Shown here piece by piece: positions 1 through 11,299 of a DNA stretch of 14,998 bases. Both the position numbers and the translations under genes were made by a program. Origin of the DNA: Gammaproteobacteria bacterium (GTDB lineage: Bacteria > Pseudomonadota > Gammaproteobacteria > GCA-002705445 > GCA-002716945); the NCBI GenBank assembly GCA_002728355.1, contig PBXG01000005.1, positions 37,361 through 52,358 on the forward strand. Reading direction: 5' to 3'. The notes under the pieces are model-generated. The model searched no databases, was not told the origin of the DNA, and was given only the letters and a program-made list of their open reading frames with translations. The stretch's first letter is position 1; the number at the start of each line of letters is the position of its first letter.

Positions 1-458
1 GTCAAATTCAGCGGACATGCCTCAGAGGGTACTCCACAATCTATAACTATATCGGATGATTTTGCCAAAGATGACTCTTTATCACCGACAACTGATATGA
101 TGTTAATTTTTAGTAACTTTATGATCGGTAATAACTGAAGTATTTCTCTGGTTTCACCTGAATTTGAATAAACTAAAACAACATCATCATTCTTTAATCC
201 GCCTATGTCTCCATGTAATGCCTCTCCTGCATGTATGAATGTGGATGGTGTTCCAGTACTTGACAGTGTTGCCGATGACTTTGCAGCAATATGACCAGAT
301 TTACCTAATCCTATTGTAACCACTCTCCCTTTGCATTTTAAAATTATGTCGCAAGCTTCCTCAAAACTCTGGCCAATTTTATTTGCAATAGAGGCAAGAG
401 ATTTACTCTCAATCTTTATCACATTTTTTGCGATTTTAATTTTATTAATTTTTTTCAT
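1..458 (-). CDS. kdsD: Arabinose-5-phosphate isomerase, SIS domain (partial, C-terminus beyond left edge)
   Basis: Converts ribulose 5-phosphate to arabinose 5-phosphate, the first step towards the Kdo sugar of LPS; cytoplasmic. The 152 visible residues form the SIS domain. Visible family signatures are GLGKSGHIAAK (50-60), STGTPS (67-72), HAGEALHGD (76-84), SNSGE (98-102) and EACPLNL (146-152). K53, E105 and E146 line up with the residues I recall as essential in E. coli KdsD (K59, E111, E152). The two CBS domains expected after residue ~200 lie outside the window. The ATG at 458 follows the stop of the upstream exchanger gene after a single base (TAG-T-ATG), so translation is probably coupled; there is no Shine-Dalgarno sequence. 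The exchanger-kdsD order equals E. coli yrbG-kdsD, which supports KdsD over the paralogue GutQ. Identity is very likely. Confidence 0.95.
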   Translation of the reverse strand, partial: MKKINKIKIAKNVIKIESKSLASIANKIGQSFEEACDIILKCKGRVVTIGLGKSGHIAAKSSATLSSTGTPSTFIHAGEALHGDIGGLKNDDVVLVYSNSGETREILQLLPIIKLLKINIISVVGDKESSLAKSSDIVIDCGVPSEACPLNL

Positions 459-459
459 A

Positions 460-1413
460 CTATTGATACAAACTGTATTGATATACTACAAATGATATTA
501 GCAATATTATATTTATTAATCTTGTCGATATTAAGTTATAATTTTTTCGTATGGTTATCAACATAAGTGTTGTAAAGAATATCATTAATATATCTCTATA
601 AATGTAGTTTTTGCCTATCAAATCTGATGATGTGTCGATAAATCCTACTATACCTATTACTAAAAGGATATTAAAAATATTAGATCCTAAAATATTACCA
701 AATATAAAATCAATTCTTTTTCTTCTTATGGATGCAATACTTGCTGCTAGCTCAGGAATACTTGTACCTATCGCTGTAATAGATAACCCTATAATGTAGT
801 CAGATACACCTATCATTGTAGCTATGCTAATAGCACCTCTCAAAAATATTTCTGTACCAATTAACAGGATTGATAATCCAAAAAAAAGAAAAAATAAAAC
901 TCCTGTTATTTTGTCACTCGGTTGAGTATTTGTACTATGCCGCACTTGGTCAAATAATGTTTTATATAAAACTAAAAAAACTAAAAAGGAGAGAGAGAGT
1001 ATAAATGAATCTTTTAAATCAATTACTCCATCAGATAATAAATAAAATATGAGAAAAGATAAAAATATAAGGAATTTTAAAAAATAACTCTCTTCGCTAC
1101 TCAAATCTTCTTTGAAAGTTGATGGTTCTATTTTTAAAAATAATAAACTAATAGCAAATACAAATGCAATGTTGGCAATATTCGAGCCTAACGCATTTCC
1201 TACAGCAATATTAGATTTTTGATCAAAAGCACTTAGTATAGATATAAAAATTTCAGGCGCCGATGTTGCGATACCAATAAACAATAAGCTAGATATAAAG
1301 TAGGAAATTTTTAGAATACTTGATAATTTTTCGGTATTACTGACAACAATTGATGCACCTAAAGCAATTAAAATTAATCCTGCTATGAAATAGACAATCC
1401 CTAAAGTGAACAT
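460..1413 (-). CDS. Calcium/sodium antiporter of the CaCA family (YrbG-like)
   Basis: Predicted inner-membrane cation exchanger, probably Na+/Ca2+, of 317 residues, close to the 325 of E. coli YrbG. The two inverted alpha-repeats typical of the family are clear. The first has ATSAPE at 49-54 with GNALGSN at 72-78; the second has GTSIPE at 216-221 with GNILGSN at 239-245. Glutamates 54 and 221 are the expected ion-binding residues. About ten hydrophobic segments are split by a short polar middle loop near residues 155-170. It lies 18 bases after mlaA and 1 base before kdsD on the same strand, so the three probably form one transcript. No Shine-Dalgarno sequence is visible before the ATG. The physiological ion has not been settled even for E. 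coli YrbG, so I leave the substrate open. Confidence 0.9.
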   Translation of the reverse strand: MFTLGIVYFIAGLILIALGASIVVSNTEKLSSILKISYFISSLLFIGIATSAPEIFISILSAFDQKSNIAVGNALGSNIANIAFVFAISLLFLKIEPSTFKEDLSSEESYFLKFLIFLSFLIFYLLSDGVIDLKDSFILSLSFLVFLVLYKTLFDQVRHSTNTQPSDKITGVLFFLFFGLSILLIGTEIFLRGAISIATMIGVSDYIIGLSITAIGTSIPELAASIASIRRKRIDFIFGNILGSNIFNILLVIGIVGFIDTSSDLIGKNYIYRDILMIFFTTLMLITIRKNYNLISTRLINIILLISFVVYQYSLYQ

Positions 1414-1431
1414 AAATTTTTATAGAATAAG

Positions 1432-2160
1432 TTAATAGTCCACGCTGTGAACATCTATTTCAAATTCCTCTTTCACGTTACCATCATTAACTTGTGATTC
1501 TCGTTTTTGTAAATAAGATTCACGTATGAATATGTATTTATCTTTTGCAGCCGTATCAAGAATCTTAGTAGCTCTTAAAAGTCTTGCTCTTGTATCAACG
1601 ATGTCAAGTGTTTGAAGTACTTGTCTCTCTTCATGATGTAGCTGTTCAACAGGAGAGAGTTCATAATCTACTATCATTGATGGTCCATCTCTAAAAGATG
1701 ATGGTCCTAAAAAAGGCAGTACTAGGTAAGGCCCATCCGGTACACCCCAAAACCCTAAAGTTTGACCAAAATCCTCTTTATTTTTGCTTAAGCCTAGCGG
1801 AGTTGCAACATCAAATATGCCAAATATACCTAATGTTGAATTCAAGAAGAACCTCATAGTATCTCGCCCAGCTTGAGAAAATTTAAGCTGAAGTAAATCA
1901 TTTGTAATTGTTCCTATTTCGCCAAGATTACTGAAAAAATTAGAAATACCAACTTCAACAGGATCAGGAGTAACATATTTATACCCCTTTGCTATAGGCT
2001 TTAGGACATTATCATCAACTATCTCATTAAATTCAAATATAGCTCTATTCATAGGCTCTAACGGATCATCATCGCTAGCGTATGTACTGGGAACAATTAT
2101 TAAAACTAGTAATAACAGGAATAATCGATACTTTTTATGCATTCTCATTTGTTTGAACAT
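1432..2160 (-). CDS. mlaA: MlaA/VacJ family outer-membrane phospholipid retrograde transport protein, without lipobox
   Basis: Family role: MlaA sits in the outer membrane with porins and removes mislocalised phospholipid from the outer leaflet, passing it to periplasmic MlaC. The 242 residues match the family along their length: DPLEPMNRAIFEFN (32-45), RFFLNSTLGIFGIFDVA, FGQTLGFWGVPDGPY, LPFLGPSSFRDG and YIFIRESYLQKR near the end. The N-terminus is a signal peptide (hydrophobic 13-24, probable cleavage A28|S29). It ends in STYA-SDDD instead of the expected lipobox, and the protein has no cysteine at all, so it cannot be lipidated as in E. coli. ATGs at 2148 and 2142 are alternative starts that keep the signal peptide. 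It is divergent from mlaC (33 bases apart) and leads the exchanger-kdsD run. Confidence 0.93.
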   Translation of the reverse strand: MFKQMRMHKKYRLFLLLLVLIIVPSTYASDDDPLEPMNRAIFEFNEIVDDNVLKPIAKGYKYVTPDPVEVGISNFFSNLGEIGTITNDLLQLKFSQAGRDTMRFFLNSTLGIFGIFDVATPLGLSKNKEDFGQTLGFWGVPDGPYLVLPFLGPSSFRDGPSMIVDYELSPVEQLHHEERQVLQTLDIVDTRARLLRATKILDTAAKDKYIFIRESYLQKRESQVNDGNVKEEFEIDVHSVDY

Positions 2161-2184
2161 ATATTAAACAATGATATTATTATA
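2153..2184. promoter_or_regulatory. Candidate overlapping divergent promoters, mlaA / mlaC
   Basis: The 33-base gap between the two starts holds back-to-back -10-like hexamers. On the plus strand TTGAAC (2153-2158) is followed after 16 bases by TATTAT (2175-2180), which would start mlaC transcripts only a few bases before its ATG. On the minus strand TATAAT occupies 2184-2179, with only a weak AT-rich -35. The plus-strand -35 lies inside the mlaA start region. The -10 hexamers are common by chance in such AT-rich DNA. Confidence 0.35.
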
Positions 2185-2193
2185 CACCATGCT

Positions 2194-2780
2194 ATGAAGT
2201 TTTTTAAATACATAATAATTATTTTAGTCTTATATGCACCAACATCTGTCATATCACAGACCAATCCAGACATATTTCTGAAGCAAAGTGTAGAAGAAGT
2301 GTCTCTATTTATATCAAAGAATAAGGAGCAGCTAGAGAGAGACGATAAATTTTTGGAAGAGAAAATGAATGAACTTGTCATACCTAGATTTGATATAGTT
2401 CTTATGTCTAAGATAACACTTGGAAAATCAACCTGGACCAGTATAAGTGAAAACCAAAAAAATAGATTCATTGAATCTTTCAAAAGCCTAATGGTAAGAA
2501 CATATATGAAATCTCTTACTGTATTTGATGGTGAAAAAATTAAATTTTTGCCTTATGTGCCAGGAAAAAGAATAGATGTAGCTAAAGTAAAATCTCTCTA
2601 TATAATGAGCGATGGTGATCTACCTGTAAATTATAGGCTCAAAAAAAATGATAACGGAGACTGGAAAGTTTTTGATATAATTATAGATGGAATTAGTTTA
2701 CTTAAAAATTACAGAACTGATTTTCAAAACCATGTCAAGAATTATGGAATAGAGTCGCTTATCAAAAAGCTTAATGAAGA

Positions 2781-2784
<4 letters not shown>
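2194..2784 (+). CDS. mlaC: MlaC/Ttg2D family periplasmic phospholipid-binding protein
   Basis: Periplasmic carrier of the Mla pathway. The open frame begins at 2137, but I choose the ATG at 2194 because it gives a proper signal peptide (MKFFKY, then a hydrophobic stretch, cleavage near residue 20-21) and avoids overlap with divergent mlaA. The mature part has the MlaC hallmarks: the helical first half, then IVLMSKITLGKSTW, FIESFKSLMVRTYMKSL, and the C-terminal YRLKKNDNGDWKVFDIIIDGISLLKNYRTDF. At 196 residues it is near the usual ~200. Its stop TAG (2782-2784) interlocks with the stop of the convergent transporter gene in the four bases TTAG. The mlaFED and mlaB genes that adjoin mlaC in E. 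coli are absent here. The related HpnM proteins of hopanoid clusters also belong to this family and pair with RND transporters, which matters for the next gene. Confidence 0.92.
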
Positions 2785-6561
<3,777 letters not shown>

Positions 6562-6577
6562 GTTATAATATTTAATT

Positions 6578-7180
6578 ATGTATTTAGCAATTTCAAAAGG
6601 AAGAATCTTAGAAGAATCTCTTAAATTACTCGAACGTCTAAATATTAAATGCGAAGAATCACCAATGGATTCTCGTAAATTAATTTTTAGAACTAATGAC
6701 AAAAATATAAAGATAATAATTGTGAGAGCAAGCGATGTTCCTACTTATGTAGAGTCAGGAAAAGTAGATATGGGTATTGTCGGCAAGGATACTCTGTTGG
6801 AAAAAAATAGTAATGATTTATTGAGACTTAAAGACCTGGAAATTGCAAAATGTAGATTAGTAATTGCGGGCAAAAAAGGAGTGAGTTTAGTAAGCAACAT
6901 GAAGATAGCGACTAAATATCCAACAATTACCCAGAAATATTTTCAATCTCAAGGCTTGCCTTGCACGATTCTTAAACTATACGGATCTATTGAGCTTGCT
7001 GCCGTACTTGGGATGACCGATGCTGTCGTTGATCTTGTTGAAACTGGTAATACTCTAAAAGAAAATGGTTTATCTGAACTTAAGATAATTGAAAATATAT
7101 CATCATACTTAGTTGTAAATAAGACATCATATAGGTTCAATAAAGAGTATATCGATAAATTTATTAGCAAAATTTCGTAA
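6578..7180 (+). CDS. hisG: ATP phosphoribosyltransferase, short form catalytic subunit
   Basis: First enzyme of histidine biosynthesis: condenses ATP with PRPP. At 200 residues it is the short form, lacking the C-terminal regulatory domain of the ~300-residue E. coli type. Short-form HisG enzymes need the HisZ subunit for activity and feedback control; hisZ is not in this window. Visible motifs are the N-terminal LAISKGRI, GKVDMGIVGKDTL (61-73) and the PRPP loop TDAVVDLVETGNTL (147-160). It follows murA after 16 bases and is separated from the DAHP synthase gene by two bases. No Shine-Dalgarno sequence precedes the start; a perfect TATAAT lies at 6564-6569, but without a -35 it is probably chance. 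Confidence 0.95.
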   Translation: MYLAISKGRILEESLKLLERLNIKCEESPMDSRKLIFRTNDKNIKIIIVRASDVPTYVESGKVDMGIVGKDTLLEKNSNDLLRLKDLEIAKCRLVIAGKKGVSLVSNMKIATKYPTITQKYFQSQGLPCTILKLYGSIELAAVLGMTDAVVDLVETGNTLKENGLSELKIIENISSYLVVNKTSYRFNKEYIDKFISKIS

Positions 7181-7182
7181 TT

Positions 7183-8235
7183 ATGACAATTAATAAAAAA
7201 ACTGATGACTTAAAAATTTCTTCAACGAGAGAATTAATAACGCCATTATCATTAATTACGGAAATACCTATGTCGGATAGGGCAATTCAGACAGTAGTTG
7301 ATAGCAGGCATCAGATAGCAAATATAATTCATAAAAAAGATAAGCGTCTTCTAATTATTGTTGGTCCATGTTCTATTCATAATGAGGAGGCTGCCCTTGA
7401 TTATGCTGAAAAACTCATGAAATTAAAAAAGGATGTTGAAAGCAATATCTTCATCGTCATGAGGGTTTATTTTGAAAAACCCAGAACAGTTCTTGGGTGG
7501 AAAGGCCTAATCAATGATCCGGATTTAGACAATAGTTTTAATATAAATAAAGGTATTAAAAAAGCTCGAAAATTACTCTTAGATTTAGCAGAGATGGGCA
7601 TGCCTGCAGGTCATGAATATTTGGACTTAATTAGTCCTCAGTATATAGCTGATCTTATAAGTTGGGGAGCAATCGGGGCAAGAACTACAGAGAGTCAAAG
7701 CCATAGAGAACTTGCGTCAGGATTGTCATGTCCAGTAGGATTTAAAAATGGAACAGATGGAGGCATACAAATAGCTATCGATGCTATCAAGTCAGCTAGT
7801 AATCCTCATAACTTCCTTTCAGTTACAAAAGAGGGTAAATCTGCAATATTCTCTACAACTGGGAATAAAGATTGTCACATTATTTTGAGAGGAGGTAAAA
7901 ACTCTAATTATGATAGCTCTAGCGTTTTAAATGTTACGAAACAGCTTGAGAAAAATAATTTAGGGGCCAGCATTATGATTGACTCAAGTCATGCCAATAG
8001 TCAAAAAGATTTTTCAAAACAAAAAAACGTTGTAAGAGATATTCAGAACCAAATTGTTAATGGCAATCAAGCAATATGTGGATTGATGATTGAAAGTAAT
8101 TTGATTGAAGGACGTCAAGAAATAGGTGATGGTAAAAATTTAACTTATGGTCAAAGTATAACGGACGCATGTATTGGTTGGAATGAAACGGAGAAACTAA
8201 TTCTTGAGACCAATAACATTCTTGAAAAAAAATAA
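7183..8235 (+). CDS. 3-deoxy-7-phosphoheptulonate (DAHP) synthase, class I (AroF/AroG/AroH type)
   Basis: Condenses PEP and erythrose 4-phosphate to DAHP, the entry step of aromatic amino-acid synthesis. The protein has 350 residues, the same length as E. coli AroG, and can be aligned with it nearly without gaps. Metal ligands are recognisable: Cys63 in GPCSIH, His270 in DSSHAN, Glu304 in IESNL and Asp328 in ITDACIGW. Other core motifs are MRVYFEKPRT (93-102), GWKGLINDP (105-113) and GARTTESQSHRELASGLSCP around 165-184. I cannot tell from sequence alone whether it is feedback-inhibited by Phe, Tyr or Trp, so no symbol is given. It is wedged between hisG (2 bases before) and hisD (6 bases after), an unusual place. 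It has no Shine-Dalgarno sequence and probably depends on coupling with hisG. Base composition looks like that of its neighbours, so there is no sign of recent transfer. Confidence 0.95.
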   Translation: MTINKKTDDLKISSTRELITPLSLITEIPMSDRAIQTVVDSRHQIANIIHKKDKRLLIIVGPCSIHNEEAALDYAEKLMKLKKDVESNIFIVMRVYFEKPRTVLGWKGLINDPDLDNSFNINKGIKKARKLLLDLAEMGMPAGHEYLDLISPQYIADLISWGAIGARTTESQSHRELASGLSCPVGFKNGTDGGIQIAIDAIKSASNPHNFLSVTKEGKSAIFSTTGNKDCHIILRGGKNSNYDSSSVLNVTKQLEKNNLGASIMIDSSHANSQKDFSKQKNVVRDIQNQIVNGNQAICGLMIESNLIEGRQEIGDGKNLTYGQSITDACIGWNETEKLILETNNILEKK

Positions 8236-8241
8236 ATAAAT

Positions 8242-9531
8242 ATGAAAATTTTAAACTTAGATACCAAAAAAAAGGACTTTAGCAAATTACTTCAAGACAG
8301 ACTCAATATTAGGGATGATATTAATCATAAGGCAGAGAATTTTGTTCGTAAAGTAATAGCGGATATAAAAAAAAATAAAGATAAGTCTTTGATGAAATAT
8401 GTTTCACAATACGATAGTAAGAACATATCAAATACAAAAAAACTACTAGTTACGAAAAATGAAATAAAACAGGCATACAAGATTACCTCTTCAGATCAGG
8501 TATCTAATTTGAAAAAGGCAATAAATAGAATACGAAAATTTGCAAAAAAGCAGCTTCATAAAAGCTGGTCTTACAAAGATAAATCATCAACCCTAGGTGA
8601 AAAAGTGACAGCAATAGATTCAGTTGGTGTTTATGTTCCTGGCGGTAAAGCATCTTATCCTTCAACCGTAATGATGAATGTAATTCCAGCGAAAGTAGCG
8701 GGCGTCAGAAAAATCTACATGAGCTGTCCAATTGATGACATAAAAAATCACTCACTTGCGATTGTGGCTGCAGATTTATGCAAAGTAGATAGTATTTTTA
8801 AGATGGGAGGAGCTCATTCAATTGCAGCACTTGCTTATGGAACCCCAACCATACCTAAAGTCGACAAGATTGTAGGTCCAGGAAACTTATTCGTCAGTAC
8901 TGCTAAAAAATTTGTTTTTGGCGATGTCGGCATAGATAATATAGCTGGACCCTCTGAAATTGTTATTGTGGCTGATAAAAAAAATAATCCAGATATGATT
9001 GCTATTGATTTATTTTCTCAAGCTGAACATGATGAATTAGCTCAGCCGATTTTAATATCCAAAAGCCATCTGCTAATAGAAAGTGTATTCAATTCTATGA
9101 AAAAATTGTTACCAAGAATGTCAAGAAAGAAAATTATTATGGAGTCAATTAAGAATAGAGGATTGTTTATAAAAACAAATAGCGATTCAGAAACTGCCAA
9201 TATAGTAAACACTATTGCTCCCGAGCATCTCGAGCTTATGTATCATGATAAAAAATTTCTGAAACAAATTAGAAATGCTGGTGCTATTTTCTTAGGTGAA
9301 AACAGTCCGGAAGTTTTTGGAGATTATTGTGCTGGGCCGAATCATGTTTTACCAACATCAGGGTCTGCAAGATTCTCATCACCGCTAGGTGTATATGATT
9401 TTCTTAAGAGATCTAGTGTCATAAACATTTCTAAAAAAGATGCAAATGTATTAAGTAAGATATCTAGCGTACTTGCTGATGCTGAAGGTCTTCAGGCACA
9501 TTCTTTATCAGCAAAAATCCGAGGTAAATAG
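8242..9531 (+). CDS. hisD: Histidinol dehydrogenase
   Basis: Catalyses the last two steps of histidine synthesis, oxidising histidinol to histidine with NAD+, in a zinc-dependent reaction. The length of 429 residues is normal. The zinc ligands Q260, H263 (SQAEHDE), D361 (GDYCAGPNHVLPT) and H420 (AHSLSAKIR) are present, as is the catalytic pair E328-H329 (IAPEHLE). The glycine-rich VGVYVPGGKASYPS (128-141) is also clear. The N-terminal third is lysine-rich, and the gene contains an A8 run (8266-8273) and an A9 run (8367-8375), potential slippage sites, but the frame is intact. In pseudomonads hisC follows; here hisD is the last plus-strand gene, and it ends 7 bases from the convergent degS stop. 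Confidence 0.97.
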   Translation: MKILNLDTKKKDFSKLLQDRLNIRDDINHKAENFVRKVIADIKKNKDKSLMKYVSQYDSKNISNTKKLLVTKNEIKQAYKITSSDQVSNLKKAINRIRKFAKKQLHKSWSYKDKSSTLGEKVTAIDSVGVYVPGGKASYPSTVMMNVIPAKVAGVRKIYMSCPIDDIKNHSLAIVAADLCKVDSIFKMGGAHSIAALAYGTPTIPKVDKIVGPGNLFVSTAKKFVFGDVGIDNIAGPSEIVIVADKKNNPDMIAIDLFSQAEHDELAQPILISKSHLLIESVFNSMKKLLPRMSRKKIIMESIKNRGLFIKTNSDSETANIVNTIAPEHLELMYHDKKFLKQIRNAGAIFLGENSPEVFGDYCAGPNHVLPTSGSARFSSPLGVYDFLKRSSVINISKKDANVLSKISSVLADAEGLQAHSLSAKIRGK

Positions 9532-9538
9532 AGTAAAA

Positions 9539-10597
9539 TTATAATTTAGGCATTTTCTCAACTTCTACATTTATATTTAGAATATCGCTATTTCTTTGTA
9601 TTTGAAATGAAACCAAATCACCTGGTTTTGATTTACCGATTATGTCTTGCATATCTTTTATTTTATTGACTTTTTTATCGTTTACTTTCTTAATAATATC
9701 ACCTCTTCTCATATTTGCTTTTTGACCAGGTCCGCCATTATAAACCCCACTAATCATTACGCCATCTCCTCTATAATTTGGATTTGAAATAATACCCACA
9801 AAGCCTCTAATTACCTCTCCATTTTCTATGATTTGTGTGAACACATATTTAACAATATCCACTGGAATGGCAAAGCCTATTCCATCTGATCCCCCGCCAA
9901 GAGTACTTATCATTGTGTTTATTCCGATTAATTCTCCATTGCTGTTCACTAGCGCACCACCAGAATTTCCAGGATTGATTGCAGCATCTGTTTGAACATA
10001 TCTTTGATATGAATAAGCTTCCGGCGATATTTCTTTATCAGTAGCTGACACTATTCCTAGAGTTATTGTTTGACCCACACCAAGTGGATTTCCAATGGCA
10101 AGAGAGATATCACCAACTCTTACGTTTTCAATTTTGCCAAATGTAATAGGCTTGAGATTATCATTAATCTTAATTACTGCTAAGTCTGTTAGAAAATCAT
10201 AACCAATCACCGATGTCTGATGATCATTTCCGTTTGAGTCTCTCACCAGAATCTCATTTGAGCCTTGGATTACGTGAAAATTAGTAATTATATATCCATT
10301 AGAGGAGACCACAACTCCTGATCCTTGTCCAGATGGAACTGCCTCTCTTCTTTTCAATCTGCGCTCTCTCGGATCTATAAAAAAAATATTATTTTCATAT
10401 GTTTTTTTTGTATAAATTGACACAACACTTTGATTAACTTTCTCTACTGTAGAACTATAACTACTTGAAGCAGATGTTTTTTGAATGTCTTTAGCTTCAA
10501 TAATTTGTATCTTATTAGAAAACATATCTAATCCAGAGTAATAAAGAATAATTCCTGTAATTACCCCAACAATTATATAGTTCTTTAAATCGCTCAT
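9539..10597 (-). CDS. degS: Membrane-anchored periplasmic serine endoprotease, DegS/AlgW type
   Basis: Trypsin-like HtrA protease with one PDZ domain, 352 residues (E. coli DegS 355). An N-terminal membrane anchor (about 7-22) replaces a cleavable signal peptide, so the protease domain faces the periplasm. The catalytic triad is visible: His108 (TNFHVI), Asp138 (TDLAVI) and Ser212 (PGNSGGA). The PDZ domain spans about 265-349. The single PDZ, the anchor, and the position beside hisD and petA (as for algW) favour DegS/AlgW over DegP/DegQ, which are longer and have two PDZ domains. In relatives it senses unfolded outer-membrane proteins and starts release of sigma-E by cutting an RseA/MucA anti-sigma factor; no such partner lies here. 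TGGTGGA upstream of the ATG is one of the better ribosome-binding candidates in the window. Confidence 0.92.
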   Translation of the reverse strand: MSDLKNYIIVGVITGIILYYSGLDMFSNKIQIIEAKDIQKTSASSSYSSTVEKVNQSVVSIYTKKTYENNIFFIDPRERRLKRREAVPSGQGSGVVVSSNGYIITNFHVIQGSNEILVRDSNGNDHQTSVIGYDFLTDLAVIKINDNLKPITFGKIENVRVGDISLAIGNPLGVGQTITLGIVSATDKEISPEAYSYQRYVQTDAAINPGNSGGALVNSNGELIGINTMISTLGGGSDGIGFAIPVDIVKYVFTQIIENGEVIRGFVGIISNPNYRGDGVMISGVYNGGPGQKANMRRGDIIKKVNDKKVNKIKDMQDIIGKSKPGDLVSFQIQRNSDILNINVEVEKMPKL

Positions 10598-10705
10598 TAA
10601 TTTCCACCAAATTTTGTGTGTGATATATTATTATATATTAATTATCTTATATATTAATTAATTATGTGCTAGTATATATTGACATAATTTTTCACTGCTG
10701 GACAA
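10598..10705. promoter_or_regulatory. Divergent control region, degS / petABC
   Basis: At 108 bases this is the longest intergenic stretch in the window and extremely AT-rich. It contains a perfect tandem repeat (listed separately). A consensus -35-like TTGACA occurs at 10679-10684, but the 17-base position downstream falls on the petA ATG, so it cannot serve petA in the normal way. CATAAT (10683-10688) or TATATT (10675-10680) are better placed -10 candidates for petA. GGTGGA just upstream of the degS ATG is its likely ribosome-binding site. Confidence 0.4.
10631..10660. repeat. Perfect 14-base tandem direct repeat in the degS/petA gap
   Basis: The sequence ttatatattaatta occurs at 10631-10644 and again at 10647-10660, separated by TC. 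Start-to-start spacing is 16 bases, about one and a half helical turns. The second copy overlaps a 10-base palindrome, taattaatta, at 10655-10664. It lies midway between the two divergent genes, where an operator, an UP-element or a bendable tract for a nucleoid protein might be. Low complexity makes chance duplication possible. Confidence 0.6.
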
Positions 10706-11299
10706 ATGAGCGATACGGAAAATAACTCAAAGAGGAGAAAATTTCTTACACGATCAACCCAAATCTTGGGGGGAATTGGTGGTGTTTTTGCATTAATACC
10801 TTTCTTGTCTACTATGTCGCCTAGCGAGAGAGCAAAGTCCGCAGGAGCTCCTATTGAAGTTGACGTTTCTAGTATTCAGCCTGGCATGTACAAAGTTTTT
10901 GAATGGAGAGGTAAACCAGTCTGGGTTGTTAGAAGAACTCAAGAAATGATTAATCAAATTGCAGATAGAGATGATAAGTTGAGTGATCCTATGTCTAATG
11001 AGGAATTTCAACCTTCATACGCAAAGAATAAGTACCGTTCAATCAAACCAGAATTTTTGGTTTTAGTTGGAGTCTGTACTCATTTGGGTTGTTCGCCATT
11101 ATATAAACCAAATTCTCAATCAACTGAATTGGGATTAGATTGGAAGGGAGGCTTTTTCTGCCCGTGTCATGGCTCTAAGTTTGACCTTTCTGGAAGAGTA
11201 CATAAAGCTATGCCCGCGCCATCAAATCTTGAGGTGCCGCCATATTATTTTGCTAGTGAGACAAAAATCGTAATTGGACAAGATGGAGAGTCAGCGTAA
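10706..11299 (+). CDS. petA: Ubiquinol-cytochrome c reductase, Rieske iron-sulfur subunit
   Basis: The 2Fe-2S subunit of the cytochrome bc1 complex (complex III), 197 residues. The N-terminus is a Tat signal-anchor: twin-arginine motif KRRKFLT (9-15) followed by one membrane helix (about 18-35), so the folded cluster domain is exported by Tat and stays anchored. The cluster boxes are CTHLGCSP (124-131) and CPCHGSKFD (152-160), giving ligands C124, H126, C152 and H155 and the stabilising disulfide C129-C154. The C-terminal PAPSNLEVPPY motif is typical. The start is preceded only by a weak CTGGA. Its stop TAA shares one base with the petB ATG (TAATG, 11297-11301), so the two are probably coupled. 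Confidence 0.97.
   Translation: MSDTENNSKRRKFLTRSTQILGGIGGVFALIPFLSTMSPSERAKSAGAPIEVDVSSIQPGMYKVFEWRGKPVWVVRRTQEMINQIADRDDKLSDPMSNEEFQPSYAKNKYRSIKPEFLVLVGVCTHLGCSPLYKPNSQSTELGLDWKGGFFCPCHGSKFDLSGRVHKAMPAPSNLEVPPYYFASETKIVIGQDGESA

Noticed and set aside
611..799. Plus-strand open frame opposite the exchanger gene, and similar open frames opposite or within murA, hisG, petA, petB, mlaC, RND and rsmI
   Set aside because: All lie wholly inside or largely across well-recognised genes, show no domain features and are expected by chance.
2137..2193. 19-codon N-terminal extension of mlaC
   Set aside because: It would bury the signal peptide behind a His/Asn-rich leader and overlap divergent mlaA; ATG 2194 fits a secreted protein.
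6564..6569. Perfect TATAAT just before hisG as an internal promoter
   Set aside because: No -35 or extended -10 motif, and such hexamers are frequent in this AT-rich sequence.
8266..8375. A8 and A9 runs in hisD as programmed slippage or a frameshift
   Set aside because: The frame is intact with every catalytic residue present and no alternative product is evident; the runs are expected in Lys-rich AT-rich coding sequence.
10679..10684. Consensus TTGACA as the petA -35 box
   Set aside because: The matching -10 position would fall on the petA start codon, so it cannot drive petA normally.
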